This document shows positions 1 to 10,066 of a DNA stretch of 64,000 nucleotides, in pieces. The stretch spans positions 62,001 to 126,000 of the forward strand of contig JAFSBY010000044.1 in assembly GCA_017437045.1 (NCBI GenBank), in the 5' to 3' direction. The stretch is from Alistipes sp. (GTDB lineage: Bacteria; Bacteroidota; Bacteroidia; Bacteroidales; Rikenellaceae). How positions within the stretch are numbered: the first letter of the stretch is position 1; each line of letters opens with the position of its first letter. Position numbers and translations under genes: made by a program. The notes under the pieces were generated by a model, which had not been told where the DNA came from, made no database searches, and saw only the letters and a list, made by a program, of their open reading frames with translations.

Positions 1-377
1 GAAAGGGCTACATGGTTTGCCCACAGCGACTTTTGACGAATCACCCGCACACCGAGCAACGACAAGAGCACCGGCAGCAGTATCACAAAGAGGCCAAAGC
101 CTCGATCCACCAACCAATAGCCCAACTTCGCACCGGCCAGTCCACACGGATTCGAGACCCCCATATTGGCATCGGCACGTGCCTGCTCCGAGAGGTTCAA
201 CACGCTCTGATCCTCCGCCCAACAGAAGAAGGAGAAGAGCACCGATGCCGCAATAAAGACACCGGCAAATATCAGGATCAACCCCGCTACCCAACGGAAG
301 CTATCCCGATTGGAACGTTGAGCCGAACGGCCCTTTGAGGTCGAAGAACTCTTATTTTTACTCTTTGATACAGCCAT
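1..377 (-). CDS. ftsK: DNA translocase FtsK, N-terminal part (partial)
   Basis: This is the first ~125 residues of a minus-strand gene that continues past the left window edge. A Lys/Ser-rich cytoplasmic leader (residues 1-25) is followed by a hydrophobic segment starting RWVAGLILIFAGVF, a periplasmic-type loop with AEDQSV, and a second membrane segment (GFGLFVILLPVLLSLLG). That arrangement matches the four-helix membrane anchor of FtsK/SpoIIIE translocases, which pump chromosome ends through the division septum. The ATG at 377 precedes the basic leader. The motor domain that would settle the call lies outside the window, so another 4TM protein cannot be fully excluded. The 42-base gap to murI holds no clear promoter. 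Confidence 0.7.
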   Translation of the reverse strand, partial: MAVSKSKNKSSSTSKGRSAQRSNRDSFRWVAGLILIFAGVFIAASVLFSFFCWAEDQSVLNLSEQARADANMGVSNPCGLAGAKLGYWLVDRGFGLFVILLPVLLSLLGVRVIRQKSLWANHVAL

Positions 378-419
378 AAGCTTCTCTGTTTTTTCAGGTT
401 CATGTTTTTTCGTAGAGGA

Positions 420-1214
420 CTACTCCTCCCCACCCTGCTCGGCCAGCAGACGACGGGCAAAATTTTCAATCCGTTGCCGATACGCCTCCTCGGCAAAGCT
501 CACAAAGCGCAGCTCGGCATGATGATCCGACGCAGCCCGCAAATCACCTGCATCGAGCAGTTGTACAACTCGTCGTGCCACGGCCGGCGAGGGGTCGATA
601 AACTCCACCGCCCGATCGGCTACCGCCCGACGCATGGCCGGCAGCAAGAAGGGATAATGCGTGCAGCCCAGCACAATCCGATCGGCTCCACGTGCCAACA
701 TCTCACGCATCGCCTCCGCCACGCACGCCACCGCTTCGGCACTCGCCTCACGACCCGTCTCCACCAGCTCGACAAAGCCCTTGCCGGGAGCCGTGATCAC
801 CTCGATATCGGCCCCATAGCGTGCCGCCGTACGACGAAACAGCTCGCCATCCAGACTGCGCTCGGTCGCCAGCACTCCGACGACCCGATTTTGGGTTGTC
901 AGGCAGGCCGGTTTGACGGCCGGCTCCATGCCGACAATCGGGAGCGGTGCATACTTCGCGCGCAGCCACTCAATCGCTGCTGCGGTAGCCGTATTACAAG
1001 CCACGACGACCAATTTACACCCCGCCTCCACCAATCGCGCAACAGCCTGATCGGCCAAGCGGATGATCTCCTCTTTCGGGCGCGATCCATAGGGACAGTT
1101 CTTGCCATCGCCCAAATAGATGAGCGATTCGCCGGGCAACAGTCGTTGCACTTCTCGCCAGACGCTCAAACCTCCGAGCCCGGAGTCGTATATGCCGATC
1201 GGTGCGTTATTCAT
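420..1214 (-). CDS. murI: glutamate racemase
   Basis: Converts L-glutamate to D-glutamate for peptidoglycan in the cytoplasm. The 264-residue length is normal for MurI. The N terminus has the family signature (IGIYDSGLGGLSV). The two catalytic cysteines sit in VVACNTATA and VLGCTHYP, the paired thiols that act as acid and base on either face of the substrate. The start ATG overlaps the last codons of aroK by 8 bases (ATGAATAA arrangement), so the two genes are translationally coupled. Confidence 0.96.
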   Translation of the reverse strand: MNNAPIGIYDSGLGGLSVWREVQRLLPGESLIYLGDGKNCPYGSRPKEEIIRLADQAVARLVEAGCKLVVVACNTATAAAIEWLRAKYAPLPIVGMEPAVKPACLTTQNRVVGVLATERSLDGELFRRTAARYGADIEVITAPGKGFVELVETGREASAEAVACVAEAMREMLARGADRIVLGCTHYPFLLPAMRRAVADRAVEFIDPSPAVARRVVQLLDAGDLRAASDHHAELRFVSFAEEAYRQRIENFARRLLAEQGGEE

Positions 1215-1719
1215 AGCTCAAAATAGCCTCTAAAATAGCCTCATCCGTCAAGCCATCACACAAGAGCACGTGGCGCGCCTCGCTATAATAGCGTTCTCGG
1301 GCCACCATATCCTCCCGCATGAAGGCGACCAACTCTTCGTCGTTCAAACCACGCAAGCGCGGTCTCTTCTGTCGTCCGTAGGGGCTCAAACGCGAGGCAA
1401 TATTTTCGGCCGAACGCTTCAGATAGACCGTCGTACCCACCTGATTCATCCGCTGCATATTATCTCGCCAAATGGGCAGACCGCCACCGGTCGAAACGAC
1501 CGCCGCACCCTCGCGAATCACCTCCTCCAGCACCTCGCGTTCCACCTCGCGGAAACGCTCCTCGCCCTCATAGCGGAAGATATCGCTAACCGTAGCACCC
1601 TCGCGCTCCTCGACCCGATTGTCCGTATCGACAAACGCCACCGAGAGACGACGGGCCAACTTACGACCGATGGTGCTCTTGCCGCACCCCATATATCCCA
1701 CCAAAAAGAGCGGTTTCAT
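1207..1719 (-). CDS. aroK: shikimate kinase
   Basis: Phosphorylates shikimate with ATP in the chorismate pathway. At 170 residues it is the usual single-domain length. The Walker A loop is GYMGCGKST near residues 8-16. Asp in DTDNRVE (shikimate/Mg binding), the STGGG motif and a lid Arg-rich segment (RLSPYGRQKRPRLRG) follow in family order. It lies 17 bases downstream of parC and overlaps murI, so cell wall and aromatic precursor genes appear to share a transcript with topoisomerase genes. Confidence 0.95.
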   Translation of the reverse strand: MKPLFLVGYMGCGKSTIGRKLARRLSVAFVDTDNRVEEREGATVSDIFRYEGEERFREVEREVLEEVIREGAAVVSTGGGLPIWRDNMQRMNQVGTTVYLKRSAENIASRLSPYGRQKRPRLRGLNDEELVAFMREDMVARERYYSEARHVLLCDGLTDEAILEAILSYE

Positions 1720-1736
1720 GGCTTCGCTTTTCCAAT

Positions 1737-4574
1737 TTAGAAGAGGTTCAACTGCGCAGGATCGAGCGGCTCATCCTCCTCACTCTTCGGACGCACCACC
1801 TCGAAGGGAATATCGCCCGTCGGAGCGATCGGTGCCACAGGGGTCAGATCCACCTCCTCTTCGGGCAGTTCGATCCCCTCGATCGGTAGGATCGGATCCT
1901 CGCCCTCGATCGGTTCGTCACCCTCTATCTGCTCCGGCAGCTCCTCTTCGGGCAGCTCCGGCTCGATAAATTGGACCGTTGCCACATCGAAGGTCGAAAG
2001 GCGTTTACCCTTGGCCTGGGCACTCTTGACACCGACAAAAGCATCGACCTCGAAGCGATCGGCCGGACGGTGTTCGTGTGCCCCCTTATAGGTCAGCTCC
2101 ACCTCGGCACCTACCGCCTCGGTCAGGCAGACAAAGCGGCTATCCTCCTCCAGGAAGGCCTGCAACTTATCCGAAAGTTTGATCGAGAAGCGTTTCAGGT
2201 AGTAGTATTGCTGCTCGTTATCGTAGTAGCAAAGCGCATAGACCGTCTCCGGACGGAAACGCGAAACATGGATCGTATCATCGGGGAAGTGCTGTCCCAG
2301 GTCGTAGCCCGTTACATAGCATTGATTCTTACCCGTCCATACGAGCAATTTATCATCCCCCTTAAACTCACCCAGCAGACGACCGCGGCCATCGGCATTG
2401 AGGCGGCGGATATCCTCATCGAACCAGATGTTCTGACCACCCAAGGTCGAGGTTCCACGCTCCTTCAGCACGATCTTATGGATGCCGTAACGCGAGAAGA
2501 GGTTGCCCTGGCTCTGACGACCCTTGATGGCCAATGTTGAGAAGTCCAGATCGACGATCACGCGCTTCAGACGCGGACGCGGCTTGAAATAGACCTTCAG
2601 CACCTCGGCCTCGCCATTCGGATTGACCGTCATGTAGAGCAATTCGCTCTTGGGCGTTCCCTTGGTCATGTCGTAGATCTTATCGCGGGTGATCGCCTTG
2701 ATCGCACAACGCTTCATCATGATCGGGCCATTCTTACCGTCGCGGTAGAGCACGTTGTAGATCGTACGCTCGTCGCCACGCTTGAAGATGCCGATGTAGT
2801 AGATATTCTTCTCAAAGAAGGCCTTCTCCGAGACCTTCGTGATCGTATAGCGGCCATCCTTCGTAAAGATGATCACATCGTCGATATCCGAGCAGTCGCA
2901 GACAAATTCGGCATCCTTCATCGATTTACCGATACCGAAGAAGCCCTCTGCCCGATCGACATAGAGTTTAGCATTCGTAACGGCCACCTTCGAGGCCTCG
3001 ATCTGGTCGAAGGTGCGCAGTTCGGTCTTACGCTCGCGCCCCTTGCCATACTTCTCACGAATCCGCTCGTAGTAGGCTACGGCATACTCCGTCAGGTGTG
3101 CCAGGTGGTGCTTCGTCTCCTTGATATCCTGCTCGATCTGCTTGATCTCGTTATCGGCCTTATCCGAATCATACCGCGAGATACGGATAAACTTCAACTC
3201 GGTCAGTCGCTGCACATCTTCGAGCGTCACCTCGCGACGCAACAACTTTTTGAAGGGCTCCAACCCCTGATCGACGGCCGCATAGGCCGCCTCGCGGGTC
3301 TTACACCCCTCGATCAGCTGGTAGAGTTTATTCTCGATGAAGATACGCTCCAGTGAGGCGGCATGCCAAGCGGCATTCAGCTCCTCGAGACGAATCTCCA
3401 ACTCGCGACCCAAGAGATACTTCGTGCGATCGGCCGAACGACGCAGAATCTCGCTCACACCCATAAAGCAGGGCTTATCGTCGCAGATCACGCACGAGTT
3501 GGGCGAGATCGAAACCTCGCAATCGGTAAAGGCGTAGAGTGCATCGATGGTCTTGTCCGACGACTCGTCGGGTGCCACCTGGATGACGATCTCCACCTTG
3601 TCGGCCGTCAGGTCATCGACCTTGCGGATCTTGATCTTACCACGCTTATTGGCCTTGATGATCGACTCCTTGATCGACTCCGAGGTGGTTGTAAAGGGGA
3701 TTTCGGTGATGGCCAACGTGCGTTTGTCGATCTTCGAGATCTTGGCACGCACGCGCACCGCACCGCCACGCAAACCATCGTTATAGCGGCTCACATCGGC
3801 CATACCACCCGTCGGGAAGTCGGGATAGAGTTGAAAATCGCGACCCTCGAGGTGAGCGATCGAGGCGTTGATCAGCTCCACGAAGTTGTGGGGCAGCACC
3901 TTCGAGGCCAGACCGACGGCAATACCCTCCGTACCCTGCGCCAACAGCAGCGGGAACTTCACCGGCAAGGTCACCGGCTCCTCCTGACGACCGTCGTAGG
4001 AGAGCATCCACTCGGTCGTCTTCTTGTTAAAGACCACATCGAGGGCGAATTTCGACAGACGCGCCTCGATATATCGGGCAGCAGCGGCTCCGTCACCCGT
4101 GAGGATGTTACCCCACGAACCCTGGCAGTCGATCAGCAGATCCTTCTGCCCGAGGGTCACCAGCGCCGACTCGATCGAGGCATCACCATGCGGGTGGAAG
4201 GCCATCGTGCGACCCACGATATTGGCCACCTTGTTGTAGCGGCCATCTTCGACCTGCCGCATCGTATGCAGGATACGACGTTGTACGGGCTTCAGACCAT
4301 CCTCAATGTGGGGCACAGCGCGCTCCAAGATCACATACGAGGCATAGTCCAAAAACCAATTCTTATACATGCCTGTCAGACGACGCACACCACTCTGGTC
4401 CTGCATCAGGCGGTCGAATTTGGCATTGCGGCGTGCAGGTGTTACCTCTGCCTCATCCGCCTCATCGCCTGCCTCCAGATCCTCCGATGCACGCTCCAGA
4501 TCCTCACCCTCCGAGCTCTCTTCAGCCCCCGGGATCAAACGGTCATCCAACTCTTCGTTCTCTTTTTTAGCCAT
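1737..4574 (-). CDS. parC: DNA topoisomerase IV subunit A
   Basis: DNA cleavage and rejoining subunit of the type IIA topoisomerase that decatenates daughter chromosomes. The protein has 945 residues: an acidic leader (1-50), the breakage-reunion domain with active-site Tyr in ARYIEARLS, then a C-terminal beta-pinwheel and an unusually long acidic, Pro/Glu-rich tail ending in LDPAQLNLF. The quinolone-determining stretch reads HPHGDASIESALV, so the position equivalent to E. coli ParC Ser80 is Ala and that of Glu84 is Ser. Located 31 bases downstream of parE, the usual Bacteroidetes parE-parC pair. GyrA is the alternative. The short GyrB-type partner without insert and the C-terminal sequence favour ParC. 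Confidence 0.92.
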   Translation of the reverse strand: MAKKENEELDDRLIPGAEESSEGEDLERASEDLEAGDEADEAEVTPARRNAKFDRLMQDQSGVRRLTGMYKNWFLDYASYVILERAVPHIEDGLKPVQRRILHTMRQVEDGRYNKVANIVGRTMAFHPHGDASIESALVTLGQKDLLIDCQGSWGNILTGDGAAAARYIEARLSKFALDVVFNKKTTEWMLSYDGRQEEPVTLPVKFPLLLAQGTEGIAVGLASKVLPHNFVELINASIAHLEGRDFQLYPDFPTGGMADVSRYNDGLRGGAVRVRAKISKIDKRTLAITEIPFTTTSESIKESIIKANKRGKIKIRKVDDLTADKVEIVIQVAPDESSDKTIDALYAFTDCEVSISPNSCVICDDKPCFMGVSEILRRSADRTKYLLGRELEIRLEELNAAWHAASLERIFIENKLYQLIEGCKTREAAYAAVDQGLEPFKKLLRREVTLEDVQRLTELKFIRISRYDSDKADNEIKQIEQDIKETKHHLAHLTEYAVAYYERIREKYGKGRERKTELRTFDQIEASKVAVTNAKLYVDRAEGFFGIGKSMKDAEFVCDCSDIDDVIIFTKDGRYTITKVSEKAFFEKNIYYIGIFKRGDERTIYNVLYRDGKNGPIMMKRCAIKAITRDKIYDMTKGTPKSELLYMTVNPNGEAEVLKVYFKPRPRLKRVIVDLDFSTLAIKGRQSQGNLFSRYGIHKIVLKERGTSTLGGQNIWFDEDIRRLNADGRGRLLGEFKGDDKLLVWTGKNQCYVTGYDLGQHFPDDTIHVSRFRPETVYALCYYDNEQQYYYLKRFSIKLSDKLQAFLEEDSRFVCLTEAVGAEVELTYKGAHEHRPADRFEVDAFVGVKSAQAKGKRLSTFDVATVQFIEPELPEEELPEQIEGDEPIEGEDPILPIEGIELPEEEVDLTPVAPIAPTGDIPFEVVRPKSEEDEPLDPAQLNLF

Positions 4575-4605
4575 ATTTCGGTTCTGTTTCTTCGTTTTGG
4601 GGTGG

Positions 4606-6492
4606 TTAGCTCATTTGCAGATCGGCCTCGACCAGATCCTCCTCGATGCGCAGATTCTCGACAATGAAGTTCTGACGATCGAAGGTATTCTTACCCATGT
4701 AGAACTCCAGCAGGTCGTGAATCGGGTCATCCTTCGTGATGCGGACACGATCCAGACGCATCGTCTCGCCAATGAAGTGTTTGAACTCCGAATCCGAGAT
4801 CTCACCCAGACCTTTGAATCGGGTGATCTCGGCCTGCGCGCCACATTTGGCCACCGCAGCCACTCGCTCCTCCTCGGAGTAGCAATAGTGCGTCTCCTTC
4901 TTGTTGCGCACACGGAAGAGCGGTGTTTGCAGGATGTAGAGGTGTCCGCGACGAATCACCTCGGGGAAGAACTGCAAGAAGAAGGAGGTGATCAGCAGTC
5001 GAATGTGCATACCATCGACATCGGCATCAGTCGCCACGATCACCTTCTCGTAGCGCAGATTGTCCACATCGTCCTCGATATTAAGGGCCGCCTGCAGCAG
5101 GTTAAACTCCTCGTTCATATAGACCACCTTCTTGGTCAGGCCATAGCAGTTGAGCGGCTTACCGCGCAACGAGAAGACCGCCTGCGTTCGGGCATCGCGG
5201 CACTTGGTCACCGACGACGATGCCGAAAGACCCTCCGTGATGAAGATCATCGTCTGGTCGGCCAGCTCGCTCTTATCGCCTCGGTGGATTTTGCAATCGC
5301 GCAGTTTCTTGTTGTTCAGGGAGACCTCGCGCGCCGTTTCACGAGCCTTTTTCTGCACACCCGAGATCGCCTTGCGCTCCTTCTCGTTCTCGACGATCTT
5401 CTTTTGGATCGCCTGGGCCGTTTCGGGATTCTTATGCAGGTAGTCGTCCAGGTGCTTGGCCAGGAAGTCCATCACAAACTGGCGCACCGTCGGGCCCGCC
5501 TTCGACATATCGCGCGAGCCGAGCTTGGTCTTGGTTTGCGACTCAAAAATCGGCGCCGAAACCTTCAGCGAGATGGCCGCCACGATCGAGGTGCGGACAT
5601 CCGAAGGGTCGTAATCCTTGTGGAAGAAATCCTTCAGCGTCTTGGCAATCGCCTCGCGGAAGGCTGCCTGGTGCGTACCACCCTGCGAGGTGTATTGACC
5701 ATTGGCAAACGAATAGTAATTCTCGCCATAGCCCGAGCCGTGCGTAATCGCCACCTCGATATCCTCACCCGAGAGGTGAATCGGGGCATAGAGCGGCTCT
5801 TCGGACATATTCTCAATCAGCAGATCGAGCAGACCATTCTTCGAGGTGTAATTCTGCCCATTGAGGCGGATGGTCAGCCCCTTGTTCAGGTAGGTGTAGT
5901 TGCGCACCAGCTGCTCGACATACTCCAAGTTGTAGGTGTAGGCACCGAAGACCTCCTCATCGACCTTGAAGCGGATCATCGTGCCGTTCTTCTCCTCGAC
6001 ACCACTCTCCCACCGGTCGCTCGTCTCAATACCCTTCTCAAACCACACCGTGTGAGCCTCGCCGTCACGTACCGAGCGAGCCATAAATTCGCTCGAGAGG
6101 TAGTTCACGGCCTTCACACCGACACCGTTCAGACCCACCGTCTTCTTGAAGGCGGCATGCTCCTCGTCGTCCTCATACTTACCACCCGTATTCATCACAC
6201 TAACGGCGGCCGACAGCGCGCCCAACGGAATACCGCGGCCATAATCGCGCACCGTGACGGTCTGCTCCTCGACCGTAATCTCGATCTGGCGGCCGAAGCC
6301 GTTCATGTGTTCGTCGATCGAGTTGTCGGTCACCTCTTTAATCAGGACATAGATACCATCGTCCGATTGGGTCCCATCGCCCAGCTTGCCGATATACATA
6401 CCGGGACGCAGGCGAACATGTTCGCGGGGCGAGAGAGTCTTGATCGACTCATCGCCATAGTTATTCGGGGTATTTTGTAACAAATCTGCCAT
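4606..6492 (-). CDS. parE: DNA topoisomerase IV subunit B
   Basis: ATPase subunit partnering the adjacent ParC. The 628-residue protein shows, in order, the GHKL ATP fold ([31 protein letters not shown]), the transducer domain with the switch lysine region ([11 protein letters not shown]), and the TOPRIM domain ([20 protein letters not shown]), then FKGLGEI near the end. The length equals ParE/GyrB without the enterobacterial GyrB insertion. The gene precedes parC by 31 bases and is probably the first gene of a parE-parC-aroK-murI transcript. No good TAnnTTTG box was found in the 75 bases upstream. Confidence 0.93.
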   Translation of the reverse strand: MADLLQNTPNNYGDESIKTLSPREHVRLRPGMYIGKLGDGTQSDDGIYVLIKEVTDNSIDEHMNGFGRQIEITVEEQTVTVRDYGRGIPLGALSAAVSVMNTGGKYEDDEEHAAFKKTVGLNGVGVKAVNYLSSEFMARSVRDGEAHTVWFEKGIETSDRWESGVEEKNGTMIRFKVDEEVFGAYTYNLEYVEQLVRNYTYLNKGLTIRLNGQNYTSKNGLLDLLIENMSEEPLYAPIHLSGEDIEVAITHGSGYGENYYSFANGQYTSQGGTHQAAFREAIAKTLKDFFHKDYDPSDVRTSIVAAISLKVSAPIFESQTKTKLGSRDMSKAGPTVRQFVMDFLAKHLDDYLHKNPETAQAIQKKIVENEKERKAISGVQKKARETAREVSLNNKKLRDCKIHRGDKSELADQTMIFITEGLSASSSVTKCRDARTQAVFSLRGKPLNCYGLTKKVVYMNEEFNLLQAALNIEDDVDNLRYEKVIVATDADVDGMHIRLLITSFFLQFFPEVIRRGHLYILQTPLFRVRNKKETHYCYSEEERVAAVAKCGAQAEITRFKGLGEISDSEFKHFIGETMRLDRVRITKDDPIHDLLEFYMGKNTFDRQNFIVENLRIEEDLVEADLQMS

Positions 6493-6567
6493 TTTTATCT
6501 TTTTCCGAAGCCTCCGACTCGTTCGTCAGCAGGCCTCTCGCTTGTTCATTTCAGGGGTTCGGTTCGT

Positions 6568-7296
6568 CTATTGTTGTTTCAAAGCCTCCAGCGTCTCCAC
6601 CATCTTCGTGCGGGTCTCGTCGGAGATCTCACGCAACGGTCGCTCCTGCAACTGCTCCACGGTGATCGGATCCAAGATCTGCAAGGTCACCCGATTTTTC
6701 CAATTCCAGAGCCAGCTGCCCGGCTTGATAATCGAACGCGTGCCATGCAGCACGATGGGCAAGACCTCCACCTCGTTGCGCAACGCCAAATCGAAGGCTC
6801 CAGGATTAAAACGACCCATCTCGCCCGTCTTGGAGCGCGTACCCTCGGGGAAGATCGCAATCGAGACGCCTCGCCCGAGCCACATCTTACCCTCACGACG
6901 CAACTGCTCCAGCGCCTGCGTAGCACGACCGCGATTGATCAGAATATCGCCATGCAGATAGAGGAACTGCCCGAAGAAGGGGGCCTTGACCACCTCACGC
7001 TTCGAGACCCAGCGATACTCCATGCGCAGGAAGTAGAGCACCGGAATATCGAACAGCGTGTTGTGGTTCATCACAATCACATAGGGCTTCTTCGGATCAA
7101 CCTTCTCCCAGCCGATCACCCGATGGCTCCAGCGCGGCGGTACGAAGAAGAAACAACGCACCAAGGCCCGCGAGCAGAGGTGCACCATGTAACGGCGGCG
7201 ATCAAACGGATAGCAGATCACCAGCACCACAGCCGACAAAATCATAAAGAAGGCGCAGAGCACCAACGCGTAGAGATAGAGTAAAATTGAAAACAT
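6568..7296 (-). CDS. plsC: 1-acyl-sn-glycerol-3-phosphate acyltransferase
   Basis: Transfers an acyl chain to lysophosphatidate at the inner membrane in phospholipid synthesis. The 242-residue protein has an N-terminal hydrophobic anchor (residues 1-30), the acyltransferase block I NHNTLFD (NHx4D catalytic motif), and block III FPEGTRSKTGEM, as in PlsC/LPLAT proteins. A minus-strand -7 box TAAATTTG lies at 7356-7363, about 60 bases upstream. It is separated from parE by 75 bases. Substrate (1-acyl-G3P versus another lysolipid) is assigned from family only. Confidence 0.88.
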   Translation of the reverse strand: MFSILLYLYALVLCAFFMILSAVVLVICYPFDRRRYMVHLCSRALVRCFFFVPPRWSHRVIGWEKVDPKKPYVIVMNHNTLFDIPVLYFLRMEYRWVSKREVVKAPFFGQFLYLHGDILINRGRATQALEQLRREGKMWLGRGVSIAIFPEGTRSKTGEMGRFNPGAFDLALRNEVEVLPIVLHGTRSIIKPGSWLWNWKNRVTLQILDPITVEQLQERPLREISDETRTKMVETLEALKQQ

Positions 7297-7355
7297 CGTC
7301 TATAGCTTTTTCAGATTCACGTTCGAGTGCGCAAACCGCACACTTTAACAATCGG

Positions 7356-7363
7356 CAAATTTA
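7356..7363 (-). promoter_or_regulatory. candidate -7 box for plsC
   Basis: Reads TAAATTTG on the minus strand, fitting the Bacteroidetes TAnnTTTG box. No TTG was found at the expected 19-21 base spacing, so the site is tentative. Confidence 0.4.
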
Positions 7364-7568
7364 CACATTTTCTTTGGAGATACCTATTATTATAGCAAAA
7401 AGTTATCAACAATTTTGCCCTTCACGTCCATTTTCAACCATTTCTCATCCTATTTTCGACCGCCTCGCGTCCACTCTCCAACCCTTGCGCACCTTTTCTT
7501 TTTCAACCGCCCCACACCCGATTTTGCGCACACCGAAATTATTTTTTCAAAAAAAACGGTTCTTTGTA

Positions 7569-7600
7569 TTGCATATTACTCTTTTTTTTTCATATCTTTG
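7569..7600 (+). promoter_or_regulatory. Bacteroidetes-type promoter for the outer membrane receptor
   Basis: TTG at 7569-7571, a 21-base spacer and TATCTTTG at 7593-7600 match the Bacteroidetes primary sigma factor consensus. Transcription would start near 7607, some 25 bases before the ATG at 7632. This rules out the longer in-frame upstream extension. Confidence 0.65.
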
Positions 7601-7631
7601 CACCAGGAAATATAAATCAACCTCAAATAAT

Positions 7632-9977
7632 ATGAAAAAGTTTCTTCTTCTGACACTCTCTTCGCTCCTGCTACTCACGGGGCATGCTACGGCACAAACG
7701 GCCTACACGGGCAAGGTCGTAAACACCGAACAGCAACCGGTCGAGTTTGCCACCGTCGTACTCCTGACCAACGAGACGCAGGTATGCGGAACAACCACCG
7801 ACACGAACGGCCATTTCACTTTGCAAGCGGCACCGGGGAGTTACCTGCTCACAGTCCAGCATTTGAACTACGAGACCTACTCGAATACGATCGAAATATC
7901 CGATCGCAAAGAATTGGGTACGATTGTATTGAAAAATTCAACTAAAGCAATCGAGGAGGTAGTTGTAAAGGCCCAGCTGATTCGCCGCGAAGCCGACCGT
8001 TTTGTGGTCGATGTGGCCAATTCGGAGGTCGCTGTGGGCAAGGATGGTGTCGAATTGCTCGAACGTGCACCCGGCGTATGGATCACCGATGATAAAATTG
8101 CCATCAACGGACGCAGCGGATCGAAGGTTTACATCAATGACATAGAACTGAAGATGAGCGGAGAAGAGCTTATCACCTATATTAAAACTTTACGCGCGGA
8201 GGAGATCCAAAAAATTGAAATCATCCCCATCTCCGGAGCCGATTATGATGCCGACTCGGCCAGCGGCATCATCAAGATCACGCTGAAGCGTCGGCGCGAG
8301 AACGGCATGCAGGGATCGGTGCAAATCCACAGCACCCTCAACCGCTACGGTGAGCAGGTGAACCCCTCGGCCAACATCGCCCTGCACAGTGGCCGCCTCG
8401 ACCTCAACGGCGCGGCGTGGTACACCCATCAGCGCGCCGAAGCGTATGCCTTCGAGCAGACCAACTACCTGACCAATGACACCCAACTCGACTCGAAATC
8501 GGACAACGAGAGCAAGCGTTACGACTACGGCGGCCGCCTCGATGCGGTCTATGAGATCTCGAAAAATCACTCCATCGGTCTGGGTGGCCGCTTCACCGAT
8601 CAGGACGAAAACGACGATATCCTCTCCCACTCGCTCCTGCGCAATCCGGCACACACCGAAGAGACCAACAGCCTCTTTCTGAACAACAGCACGCAGCAAG
8701 ACGCCAAGGGAACCTTTAATTATGTCTGGAAGATCGACTCACTCGGCTCTTCGCTCAAGCTGCTGGCCGAATATCAGGTACGCAAAAACGGTAGTGGCAA
8801 CAACAACCACAGCGTGGTCAATCAGATCGACTCGCTCTATCGCGACCAGACCGACTCGAAATATCGCATGGCAACCTCCTCGTTGGCGTGGGAGCAGCAC
8901 TTCTCGCCCCGCATCGTATTGCAGGCCGGTGCAAAATACACCTACTACCGCATGCAGTCGGATGCCCTCTACACCTACCTGCACAACGAGCAATGGCTCA
9001 CCAACGAGCGAGAAAGTTTTTCGATCGACTACGACGAGCAGATTGCCGCCCTCTATGGCATCGTGCGGGGTAATTTCAACCGCTGGAGCTTCGTTGCGGG
9101 GTTGCGTGGCGAATATACCCGTACCGAGAGTGATGGGACGAAATTGGGCAAGGACTACTTTTCGCTCTTCCCAAACCTCAACCTGTCGTACAAACTCGAT
9201 CCGTCGAGCAAACACATGCTCATTGGTCAATATGCCCGCAAGATCTCCCGCCCCTCGTTTTGGCAGCTCAACCCCCAACGAAACCAGATCTCGGACTACT
9301 CCTACCAGATCGGTAATCCGCTGCTCGACCCCTCCTACAAACACGAGGTCAGCCTGACCTATGTGGCTTGGTATAAATATACGCTTACGGCCGGATTTTC
9401 GTTACAGACCGATGAGATTCAGCAGAATTTCCTCACCGATCCGAACGATCCCAACATCATCTATATCAACCACATCAACTACAAGGATACGCGGCAGTAT
9501 TACCTCAATCTGAACGCCCCGATGCAGCTGACCAAATGGTGGGAGGCTAACGCCAATCTGACCTATGTAGCCTGGGAGCAACGCGCCACAACCGCCTCGC
9601 CCCTCAAGCTCTACCACATGCTGATGACCTACGCATCGACGACCTTCACCCTCCCGGCGAAGTTCTACATCGACCTTTCGTGGAACTACCACAACCGCAT
9701 CACGATGGGTAATGCCGTGATCGGAGCAGCCCACCAGGTCAATGGCTCGATCAAGAAGCGTTTTGGCGACCGTTTCACGGCCACCTTCTCGGTCTATAAC
9801 CTCTTAAATGCCAAACAGGATATCAGTGCCCGTTCTGAGCAGTTCGATCGCTCCTATCGCATCGATCAGTTCTGGAGCGACCGCCAATTCCGCATCGGGC
9901 TGGTTTGGCTCTTCAAGAGTGGCAAGGCCTTCCGCGAGCGCAGAGTCGAAAATTCGGAAGAAGGCAACCGTCTGTAG
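7632..9977 (+). CDS. outer membrane beta-barrel (TonB-dependent receptor family) protein
   Basis: A 781-residue outer-membrane protein. A signal peptide (MKKFLLLTLSSLLLLTGHATA) is followed by a carboxypeptidase-regulatory-like beta-sandwich (AYTGKVVNTEQQPVEFATV), a plug-like domain (VGKDGVELLERAPGV, YINDIELKMSGEEL) and a C-terminal beta-barrel of the OMP_b-brl_3 type rich in alternating aromatic strands (LFPNLNLSYKLDPSSKHM, ISRPSFWQLNP). No SusD partner is adjacent, so this is an orphan receptor, and its ligand cannot be read from the sequence. The open frame extends 345 bases further upstream, but the promoter at 7569-7600 and the signal peptide fix the start at 7632. A strong terminator follows at 10009-10044. 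Confidence 0.85.
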   Translation: MKKFLLLTLSSLLLLTGHATAQTAYTGKVVNTEQQPVEFATVVLLTNETQVCGTTTDTNGHFTLQAAPGSYLLTVQHLNYETYSNTIEISDRKELGTIVLKNSTKAIEEVVVKAQLIRREADRFVVDVANSEVAVGKDGVELLERAPGVWITDDKIAINGRSGSKVYINDIELKMSGEELITYIKTLRAEEIQKIEIIPISGADYDADSASGIIKITLKRRRENGMQGSVQIHSTLNRYGEQVNPSANIALHSGRLDLNGAAWYTHQRAEAYAFEQTNYLTNDTQLDSKSDNESKRYDYGGRLDAVYEISKNHSIGLGGRFTDQDENDDILSHSLLRNPAHTEETNSLFLNNSTQQDAKGTFNYVWKIDSLGSSLKLLAEYQVRKNGSGNNNHSVVNQIDSLYRDQTDSKYRMATSSLAWEQHFSPRIVLQAGAKYTYYRMQSDALYTYLHNEQWLTNERESFSIDYDEQIAALYGIVRGNFNRWSFVAGLRGEYTRTESDGTKLGKDYFSLFPNLNLSYKLDPSSKHMLIGQYARKISRPSFWQLNPQRNQISDYSYQIGNPLLDPSYKHEVSLTYVAWYKYTLTAGFSLQTDEIQQNFLTDPNDPNIIYINHINYKDTRQYYLNLNAPMQLTKWWEANANLTYVAWEQRATTASPLKLYHMLMTYASTTFTLPAKFYIDLSWNYHNRITMGNAVIGAAHQVNGSIKKRFGDRFTATFSVYNLLNAKQDISARSEQFDRSYRIDQFWSDRQFRIGLVWLFKSGKAFRERRVENSEEGNRL

Positions 9978-10008
9978 TTGCCTCGAATAGGTAAATAAAA
10001 AGTTGGTG

Positions 10009-10044
10009 AAAAGGGGCTGTCTAACGCATTAGACAGCCCCTTTT
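10009..10044. terminator. bidirectional intrinsic terminator
   Basis: A perfect 16-bp stem, AAAAGGGGCTGTCTAA with its complement, closes a cgca loop and ends in T-runs on both strands. It lies between two convergent genes (receptor and amylase) and can serve both. It shares the GGGGCTGTC core with hairpins at 19899, 57898 and 61030. Confidence 0.9.
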
Positions 10045-10066
10045 TCGGATCATCGTTGGCAAAACA

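Larger units (their letters stand above)
7297..7631. other. AT-rich divergent intergenic region
   Basis: The 335 bases between plsC and the receptor gene hold no credible gene. An open frame runs into the receptor from upstream, but it lies before the likely transcription start. The region contains a candidate minus-strand -7 box (7356-7363) and a plus-strand promoter (7569-7600), with T-runs between them. Confidence 0.6.

Noticed and set aside
4369-6480. 703-residue plus-strand open frame across parE and the start of parC
   Set aside because: It is antisense to two well-supported topoisomerase genes, its product is a low-complexity Leu/Arg/Asp mix, and it has no family motif. High GC with codon bias opens antisense frames here.
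7287-7631. 115-residue N-terminal extension of the outer membrane receptor
   Set aside because: It runs through an AT-rich promoter region and places a signal peptide internally. The TATCTTTG box at 7593-7600 starts transcription after most of it.
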